Assembly (NCBI GenBank): GCA_029210225.1
Contig: JARGOJ010000206.1
Span: forward strand, 1 to 11,338
Reading direction: 5' to 3'
DNA from: Planctomycetota bacterium
Lineage (GTDB): Bacteria > Planctomycetota > J058 > JARGOJ01
Length of the DNA stretch: 11,338 nucleotides
Position 1 is the first letter of the stretch, and the number at the start of each line of letters is the position of its first letter. A program made the translations under genes and the position numbers. The notes below the pieces were generated by a model. The model searched no databases and was not told the origin of the DNA. It saw nothing but the letters and a program-made list of their open reading frames with translations. This document shows, in pieces, positions 1 to 4,940 of the stretch.

Positions 1-208
1 AACCTGGAAAGTCTTCATATTGGACATTGGCGGGGGTATATTTTTTCGGCGAATAGTCTGTCCGCAGTCGCTCCAAACGAGGATCAGGAACGGACACAAC
101 TTGAAGTCGTGCCTTTCGTGACTCGTCTGCCGAGGTATCAACCCCGGTTAGAGCGTTGAAAACTGTGGATTTACCAGAATCTTTGAATCCGCAAATTGCT
201 AATTTCAT
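1..208 (-). CDS. YchF/OLA1-like P-loop GTPase, N-terminal part (runs off the window)
   Basis: Sixty-nine residues of a minus-strand gene are visible before the window edge. The ATG at 208 is preceded by GGGAG nine bases upstream, a good ribosome binding site. The product starts MKLAICGFKDSGKSTVFNAL, which holds a G1/Walker A motif (GFKDSGKS, residues 7-14). It continues to VPDPRLERL (40-48) and the segment PKKYTPANVQYED (54-66), then DFPG (66-69) as the DxxG/G3 motif. The VPDPRL and PKK-P order is the hallmark of the YchF/OLA1 family, a ribosome-associated NTPase. Two oddities are visible. The usual GLPNVGKS P-loop reads GFKDSGKS, and the stretch between the P-loop and VPDPRL is shorter than in canonical YchF because the switch segment ANYPFCTIEP is not seen. 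It may therefore be a divergent paralogue rather than housekeeping ychF. The nucleotide specificity motif (NxxE or NKxD) lies outside the window. It is transcribed divergently from the plus-strand gene at 402. Confidence 0.8.
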   Translation of the reverse strand, partial: MKLAICGFKDSGKSTVFNALTGVDTSADESRKARLQVVSVPDPRLERLRTDYSPKKYTPANVQYEDFPG

Positions 209-401
209 CGTGTATTTCTCCCATGATGGGGCGACACTCTATCAAAATATGCCGAAGTGTTTTTTGAATTCCCTTCTCAAACCTGACATGTCAACGATTC
301 GCTGCGATGTCTTCGGCAATGACTTGTCGAGTGGCGAGAAGAATGATCTACTTACAGTTACAGTTGAATGTACGTTTTGTTCCTTAGTTGGGGTTCTTGT
401 A
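209..401. promoter_or_regulatory. Divergent intergenic region between the GTPase and YbjN-like genes
   Basis: These 193 bp separate the two divergent starts if the plus-strand gene begins at GTG 402, as preferred here. An open plus frame continues through it, but its translation is Cys-rich and unlike the domain that follows, so it is treated as probably non-coding. It contains a perfect 10-bp palindrome, TGACATGTCA (284-293). That palindrome overlaps a minus-strand TTGACA (294-289) resembling a -35 box for the GTPase gene, but no convincing -10 lies 16-18 bp downstream. No assignable regulator site was recognised. Confidence 0.3.
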
Positions 402-893
402 GTGAGCTTTGCAGAGTTTCGCACTAAACTATTGAAAGTGTCCGGTGTCCTTAATTGGAAGCTCACCGAATACAACGACGGTTTCAAGGTGGAAGTAGCG
501 ATTCGGAATATTACCCGAAGCGTTCTCGTAACCTTCGTCGACGATCCCGACACAGGCGAGGTTTTTGCTCGCTTTGCCTCGATGATCTGCCCGGCAGATA
601 TTCTCGACCCAGAGTTCTGCCTTCGTCTTAACGGCGAGAATCGCTTCCTCAGTGGTTGCTTAGCCCTCCGTAAGGATCGCCTCGTCTTCCTCGATTCTCA
701 ACTTGTATCTGAAGCGGACGAGCTCGAAATCAAACTTAAGATTTGCAACGTGGCGAAATTCTCTGTCGCCTTGAATCGCCTGGCAGAAGAAGCTTCTCAG
801 GGACGTGGCACCGGTAAGTTCGTTCGCAAGAGACTTACTGCGACCATCCAAGCGGAGAGCCGCGACGACGAAGAACCAAACAAGCCGTCCTAA
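402..893 (+). CDS. YbjN / type III chaperone-fold-like small protein (tentative)
   Basis: This is the only convincing plus-strand gene. From the GTG at 402 it encodes about 163 residues. A short helical start (SFAEFRTKLLKVSG) is followed by alternating strands, an acidic middle (DPDTGE), the segment ILDPEFCLRLNGENRF, a GCLALRKDRLVFLD strand pair and a C-terminal helix KFSVALNRLAEEA. That pattern resembles YbjN-like or CesT-fold proteins, which are often small protein-binding or chaperone-like; the match is by eye only. The last 25 residues are a charged, probably disordered tail. The frame stays open upstream, with an ATG at 249 and a TTG at 156. GTG 402 is preferred because it has GGGG eight bases upstream and starts exactly at the domain, and because the upstream translation is Cys-rich; the ATG at 249 would give 214 residues. 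The TAA stop abuts a shared terminator. No function can be assigned. Confidence 0.6.
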   Translation: MSFAEFRTKLLKVSGVLNWKLTEYNDGFKVEVAIRNITRSVLVTFVDDPDTGEVFARFASMICPADILDPEFCLRLNGENRFLSGCLALRKDRLVFLDSQLVSEADELEIKLKICNVAKFSVALNRLAEEASQGRGTGKFVRKRLTATIQAESRDDEEPNKPS

Positions 894-898
894 AAAAA

Positions 899-921
899 AA
901 AGCGCCGAAATTCGGCGCTTT
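899..921. terminator. Bidirectional rho-independent terminator
   Basis: An 11-bp perfect inverted repeat, AAAGCGCCGAA and TTCGGCGCTTT (899-909 and 911-921), sits between two convergent genes. Read on the minus strand, the hairpin is followed by about ten consecutive T residues, which makes it a strong terminator for the nuclease gene ending at 947. Read on the plus strand, it is followed by TTTCTTCGTT, a weaker U-rich tail. The A-tract directly after the plus-strand stop codon is the other face of the T-tract. Confidence 0.9.
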
Positions 922-946
922 CTTCGTTCAGAACTCTAATTTTCGC

Positions 947-2470
947 TCAATCAGACTTGCGAGACTTCGCGAATTTCTTCTTATCAAGCCACTTTTTCAG
1001 TTCGGCCTTGGGCTTTTTGAAGCGACCGAGTGTGTTGAGCAACAACTGGACGTCTTCGATCCATTTCTCACGGTCTTCGTTGCTCGCCGGGCCTTTGACG
1101 ACTTTATTAAGGAGTTTCAGCTCCAATTCTTCGATCAACAACTCCTGCTTGCTCATAGCGTTGTCTTTGAGAACGAAGACGTAGCGAGAGACTTTGACGA
1201 CTTTTAGGTTGGCCGCACGAGCGACGGCATGAATCGCTTCATCCGCAGTCGACTTTCTGAGCCCCATAGCCACCACACGATTGTAGGGAGAGTCCACAGC
1301 GTTGGTGACGGGACCGTAAGCAACGTTGAGTCGGAACACTGTCTTGAGGTGCTTGATCGCTCCGTGAACGTCTCCATTGTAGATGAATGGGAGAAGTTCT
1401 TTGCCTGGGCTGTTGTTGATTGGTTGAGAGGACGCGCTGGTCTTCTCTTTTGGATCAACCTTTGTCACCTTGATAGCGGGCAACAATAGCTTTGCATCCT
1501 TAACAATGATCGATTTTCCTTGAACCGTGACGGTGCCTTTGAGAATCGCAAACTCACGAGTGAACTGACCAGACTCCTTAAGGCGTCCGCTCAGGTAAAA
1601 GTCAACACGTTCTCGCTTGGCGCTCAAGACAACAGTCGAACCTTTTCCTGCAGGGTGCCGAATGCGGTCGATCGATCCGAAAACGGTGACCGTCTTCCCT
1701 GACAATTTGCGTAGGGATTCCATTCCTTTAGCGTCATTTAGGGAGACGAGGTTCTCTTGCTCCGCGGCAGGTTTTGACTTGTTTGCGTGAGCGCGCTTTC
1801 GCCATTGATCAAGCAAATCAGCACGATCGCCCCACCACTTCAGACGCTTGTCATAATCGGGATAGCAGCGCATGGTTTTCCAATCGCCCCACATGCCCTT
1901 TTTCGCTTCTTTAGCCTCGAGCTCAGCCGCTTTGAATTCCTTCTCGTAGCTGCGTGAGCGACCGTACTTGACGTAATAGGGAGAGTAGCCATTGCGAACG
2001 ACTTCCGCATTGTAGTGGACTCTCTTTCCATCTTTTACAATAAAAACATAAGACAACATGCGGCCAAAGTGGCCTGTCTTCTCATTGGGGTCGTCGTTCT
2101 CAACTTCAACGTTCTTGACGTTGGCGAAGAACTTCACTGCATAATCGCGAGCAGCTTCCCCAAACGGTGTTGGATATTTTGATGGGTGAGGAGACCCTTT
2201 TTTGAGGCCTTTGACATACTGTTCAAAGTTGCTGTTGGCCGCTTTCGAGCGACGTTTATCGTCGTGAAAGCACTCCTCTGTATCGATCCCCAAGAGTCGA
2301 AGGGAGGTCGGGCGACCATCAACCTCAACGCGGATCGTGTCGCCATCAATAACTTTGAGTAGGCGGAAGGAACCGACTTTTCGGCTGTTCTTTGCATCTT
2401 GGGCTAGGGCCGGTGACGCAAAAACACCTGCGAAAAGAATGGCCAAGACAAACGCGGTGCGTCCGTACAT
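947..2470 (-). CDS. Secreted thermonuclease (SNase)-type nuclease with OB-like and STN-like C-terminal domains
   Basis: The product is 507 aa from the ATG at 2470, chosen because GGAGAGGA lies eight bases upstream; an in-frame TTG at 2488 would swallow that site. Residues 1-24 form a signal peptide ending at ALAQ, so the enzyme acts in the periplasm or outside the cell. Residues 35-200 are a complete SNase (TNase) domain. VIDGDT supplies the calcium-ligand aspartates D42 and D44, RLLGIDTEE supplies R58, D63, T64 and E66, and GRMLSYVF supplies the second catalytic arginine R137, matching R35, E43 and R87 of staphylococcal nuclease. Residues about 255-335 look like a small beta-barrel (OB-like) module. 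Residues about 360-435 (GAIKHLKTVFRLNV, then STADEAIHAVARAANLKVV and a YVFVL strand) resemble the STN/secretin N-domain pattern. A Lys-rich helical tail ends the protein, which is far longer than a typical SNase of about 150-200 aa. It appears monocistronic, with its own candidate promoter and terminator. Nuclease identity is firm; the C-terminal domain calls are by eye. Confidence 0.88.
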   Translation of the reverse strand: MYGRTAFVLAILFAGVFASPALAQDAKNSRKVGSFRLLKVIDGDTIRVEVDGRPTSLRLLGIDTEECFHDDKRRSKAANSNFEQYVKGLKKGSPHPSKYPTPFGEAARDYAVKFFANVKNVEVENDDPNEKTGHFGRMLSYVFIVKDGKRVHYNAEVVRNGYSPYYVKYGRSRSYEKEFKAAELEAKEAKKGMWGDWKTMRCYPDYDKRLKWWGDRADLLDQWRKRAHANKSKPAAEQENLVSLNDAKGMESLRKLSGKTVTVFGSIDRIRHPAGKGSTVVLSAKRERVDFYLSGRLKESGQFTREFAILKGTVTVQGKSIIVKDAKLLLPAIKVTKVDPKEKTSASSQPINNSPGKELLPFIYNGDVHGAIKHLKTVFRLNVAYGPVTNAVDSPYNRVVAMGLRKSTADEAIHAVARAANLKVVKVSRYVFVLKDNAMSKQELLIEELELKLLNKVVKGPASNEDREKWIEDVQLLLNTLGRFKKPKAELKKWLDKKKFAKSRKSD

Positions 2471-2488
2471 AAAATGAGTCCTCTCCAA

Positions 2489-2510
2489 TTTTCTTGCGCT
2501 GGCAAGAAAA
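2489..2510 (-). promoter_or_regulatory. Leader hairpin / palindrome upstream of the nuclease gene
   Basis: A perfect 9-bp inverted repeat (TTTTCTTGC, loop CAGC, GCAAGAAAA on the minus strand) lies just before the nuclease ribosome binding site. It is not followed by a T-tract, and no gene ends here on the plus strand, so it is not an obvious terminator. It could be an RNA stem affecting mRNA stability or ribosome access, or an operator. The structure is seen directly; the role is inferred. Confidence 0.45.
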
Positions 2511-2529
2511 GCTTATTTTCGGGGCGACA

Positions 2530-2560
2530 ATCATATCAAGCTTGACTTGTCCCTCCTCAA
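2530..2560 (-). promoter_or_regulatory. Candidate extended -10 promoter for the nuclease gene
   Basis: Reading the minus strand, TGATATGAT (2538-2530) fits an extended -10 element (TGnTATAAT with one mismatch). A weak -35-like TTGAGG (2560-2555) lies 19 bp upstream, which is longer than ideal, so the extended -10 would have to compensate. Transcription would start near 2523, giving a leader of about 50 nt that contains the 2489-2510 hairpin and the ribosome binding site. This is the only plausible promoter seen between the lipid kinase and nuclease genes. Confidence 0.4.
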
Positions 2561-2610
2561 TTAAAGCCGTGGAATTTTCCGAAATCCCGTTGAGAACTAG
2601 ATTTGTGGCG

Positions 2611-3636
2611 TCATCGCTGCTTCCAGGGAGCCTGAAAATCCTTTGGAATGATGAGTGGTAAGGCTTGTGGTAGGACCTCCACTCGAAAGCGGTTTCCTTC
2701 CACCCACTCCTCTCCGTCAACCTGAGTTCTGATGGGAACTGAACGCCGAAAGCGCAGGTCGAAATCGGCGGCGGAATAGCCCTGAGAATGTTGAAGGCCG
2801 AGAATATCTAACTGCTTTTGCGAGATCGGGAGAACATGTAAATCACGGATCATCTTGGAAAAAAGGTCGCGTCGTCCGACCATGGGGCAAAGCTCGATCT
2901 TGCCATCGTCGGGTTCGGAATCCGGTGCCGGGACCCAGGCGGCTGCGTAGACAGCTGTGTTGTTCAGCATCAAGTCTGTTAAACCCTGGAACTCACGAAG
3001 CTGATCTCCCGATCGAACAGTGGCATCGAACTTCGTCGGTTCCACCCAGGATCGCGCGTACTCCCTCAGCACCGCGCCGGCGTAAACAGCTTCGTCCCGA
3101 TAAATTTCACGAAGCAAGGGAATCTTTGAGACCACCTCCCTATCCCTGTTCCGAGTCGCCAAAATGTCAGGCTGCATTCCAAAGCCAGCGCTATCAAAGA
3201 AGAGGTTGGTGGCGTATATCGATCCTTCTGAAAGCGCCTCGATCTTTCCGACGTCCATCTTTATTCGAAAACCAGTCTGAATGGTGCCGATGGTCTCGTC
3301 GAGGTCTGCATCGGCCGCGCTGATTCCAAAGCTCCGTCCCTGATCGTTCGCAGTTCCAGATGGAATCAGGCCCATCGTTGCATCGGACTCGGCCGCCATA
3401 AGGCCCTTCGCGACCTCAGCGAAGGTTCCATCGCCTCCCATAGCAATAACTATGTCGAAGTGGCGAGCGCCGAGAAAGCGTCGCAAGCTCTCCACCGTTC
3501 GCCCCTCCGGCTCTGTCGCAAGAAAGGCCGTATCCATGCCTCGTTGTGTCATTTGAGCCTTGACGAACTCAATGCGCTCACGGGCTTTTCCAGACCGAGC
3601 GGTCGGGTTCGCCACGAGAAGATAATTCAGGGTCAT
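2611..3636 (-). CDS. Diacylglycerol/sphingosine-type lipid kinase (DAGK catalytic domain, YegS/DgkB-like)
   Basis: The product is 341 aa from the ATG at 3636, which has AAGGA six bases upstream; an upstream in-frame TTG at 3666 has no such site. The N-terminal nucleotide-binding half is clear: VANPTARSGKA (8-18), the family-defining GGDGT (67-71) and GLIPSGTANDQGRSFG (89-104), equivalent to the usual GTxND-AR loop. The C-terminal half begins near NLFFDSAGFG (144-153), and a DGEEW motif near the end matches the DGE of this family. These enzymes phosphorylate diacylglycerol or related lipids with ATP at the cytoplasmic face of the inner membrane, and no signal peptide or membrane span is seen. 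The gene follows the lipase gene by 65 nt on the same strand and may be the last cistron of that operon. The lipid substrate cannot be told from sequence. Confidence 0.85.
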   Translation of the reverse strand: MTLNYLLVANPTARSGKARERIEFVKAQMTQRGMDTAFLATEPEGRTVESLRRFLGARHFDIVIAMGGDGTFAEVAKGLMAAESDATMGLIPSGTANDQGRSFGISAADADLDETIGTIQTGFRIKMDVGKIEALSEGSIYATNLFFDSAGFGMQPDILATRNRDREVVSKIPLLREIYRDEAVYAGAVLREYARSWVEPTKFDATVRSGDQLREFQGLTDLMLNNTAVYAAAWVPAPDSEPDDGKIELCPMVGRRDLFSKMIRDLHVLPISQKQLDILGLQHSQGYSAADFDLRFRRSVPIRTQVDGEEWVEGNRFRVEVLPQALPLIIPKDFQAPWKQR

Positions 3637-3658
3637 GAGAGGTCCTTCAGATAAGAGA

Positions 3659-3681
3659 CAAAGCAATCCTATCCTGCTTTG
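3659..3681 (-). other. Weak inverted repeat between the lipase and lipid-kinase genes
   Basis: A 7-bp stem (CAAAGCA and TGCTTTG) with a 9-nt loop lies in the 65-nt gap after the lipase stop codon and before the kinase ribosome binding site. It lacks a T-tract, so at most it would attenuate transcription or protect the upstream transcript end. It is recorded because it is the only structure seen in this gap. Confidence 0.25.
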
Positions 3682-3701
3682 CCAAGGGCCTCAAGAACCT
3701 C

Positions 3702-4940
3702 TCAACGTCGGATCGTCTCTAATATCCAATCGAAGGCCTTTGAATCATAGGTCAGCTCAAGGTGGTTGAGCGTGAGAGAGCTTCGGCGGATGACTTTTGC
3801 CTTACGGGCGGTCACGGCGCGGCTCATGAGCGCGCTCCGCGTCAGGACAACCCCGTCGGAGGGGCCCCGACGCTCCCCAAGGTAACCAATGATTCTGTAG
3901 TGAGTCCCCGCCAAGAGCGCAACCTCAACGCTCTTATGGACGCCTTTCTTATGGAGCTTGGCGATGACATGGCCGCCAAACTGAATGGCCTTGTCAATGC
4001 CTGGCGAATTCGAGACAGTGCCAGCGCGACCGCTATAACAAGGACCAATGTCATACTGACCCTTAATTCTAATGAGGCCATAGATATGGTCCCAGCGGGC
4101 GAGCAACTGCGCTTGTCCTCGGAAGGCCGTTCCCGGTTCAGCAATGGATTGTTTGCCAAAACTGAGCCAAGAACCGTGAACCATAGCCTTACTCCAGATC
4201 ACTGGGGCATTGAATTTTTGGGCAATAATCAAGTAGTTCAAATTAGGATAGGCGAAGTTGATGTCAATGCCGCCAAGTCCACCACCAACAAGAATTAAGC
4301 GGCCAATGTCCTTGGCGAACTTCCTCGGCTTCGTCAATTTCGCACGGACATCGGACGCATACATTTGCGCAGCGATCGTCCCCTTACTATGAGCGAGAAC
4401 GTCGACCTTCGCGACCTTCAAGCGTTGCCGAATACGCGCCAACGCAATTCCAATATGCTCGGCTTGATAGTCATTGTCGCCGTGAGGATGGGAGAAGGTG
4501 ATGACGAATACATGGTATCCCTGGCGGCTCAGAAAGGTCGCGAGCCCCTGACGACCAGGAGTGTGATAGGCGTTGTCAGCCCACGACATAGGACCGTTCA
4601 CCATCGCGCCGTGAACGAGTAAAATTGGCACGGACGTGTCACGACTCTTTAATTCAGTGCTTTTGATCTTCTCTGCCTTTTTATAGTGCAGCAGGCTCAG
4701 GCGAGTTGAGGGCTGGTAAGTCTTCCCAAAGCCTTCATAAATCTCCTTCTCCTTTCGTTCATTCATTTTGAGAAAGGGATCTTCGACGACTCTTTTCCGC
4801 TTCATGGTTAGACACTCAGTGTCTGTCCAATATTTGGAAGTGGTTTTTCTCACCACAGCCCAATCATCTTTCGCGGGTCTCGCCTGGGCAAGCGTGGAAC
4901 AGCTCAGTAGAAAGAGAACTCCAATAATTAACTTCTTCAT
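3702..4940 (-). CDS. Exported lipase/esterase-like alpha/beta hydrolase
   Basis: The product is 412 aa. It starts with an export signal (MKKLIIGVLFLLSCSTLAQA). LLSC is a possible lipobox that would anchor C14 to lipid, while AQA before R21 is an ordinary signal peptidase I site, so soluble periplasmic and lipoprotein forms are both possible. An alpha/beta-hydrolase core follows: the oxyanion strand-loop ILLVHGAMVNGPMSW (106-120), the nucleophile elbow AHSKGT with S185 (A in place of the first G of GxSxG), SDGVV (361-365) and NHLEL with H393. The order HG, elbow, S/NDGVV, HL resembles bacterial triacylglycerol lipases. H393 is the likely catalytic His; the acid is not certain. Its ATG overlaps the stop of the upstream synthetase-propeller gene as ATGA, implying translational coupling. 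It probably hydrolyses esters outside the cytoplasm, perhaps feeding acids to the symporter and ligase of the same operon (inference). Confidence 0.82.
   Translation of the reverse strand: MKKLIIGVLFLLSCSTLAQARPAKDDWAVVRKTTSKYWTDTECLTMKRKRVVEDPFLKMNERKEKEIYEGFGKTYQPSTRLSLLHYKKAEKIKSTELKSRDTSVPILLVHGAMVNGPMSWADNAYHTPGRQGLATFLSRQGYHVFVITFSHPHGDNDYQAEHIGIALARIRQRLKVAKVDVLAHSKGTIAAQMYASDVRAKLTKPRKFAKDIGRLILVGGGLGGIDINFAYPNLNYLIIAQKFNAPVIWSKAMVHGSWLSFGKQSIAEPGTAFRGQAQLLARWDHIYGLIRIKGQYDIGPCYSGRAGTVSNSPGIDKAIQFGGHVIAKLHKKGVHKSVEVALLAGTHYRIIGYLGERRGPSDGVVLTRSALMSRAVTARKAKVIRRSSLTLNHLELTYDSKAFDWILETIRR

Noticed and set aside
284..293. TGACATGTCA palindrome as a definite operator
   Set aside because: A single 10-bp palindrome is expected by chance at this scale and no second copy was seen; kept only as a note in the intergenic entry.
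242..553. Minus-strand open frame opposite the YbjN-like gene
   Set aside because: Its translation is rich in Ser, Thr and Arg with no recognisable pattern. The plus frame there gives a coherent domain and ends at a terminator.
2346..2720. Minus-strand open frame of 124 codons across the nuclease/kinase intergenic region
   Set aside because: It overlaps the start of the nuclease and end of the kinase in another frame, has no ribosome binding site, and its translation is Cys- and Arg-rich without a recognisable domain.
3762..4298. Plus-strand open frame of 178 codons inside the lipase gene
   Set aside because: It is antisense to a well-supported hydrolase with signal peptide and catalytic motifs, and its own translation shows no domain-like features.
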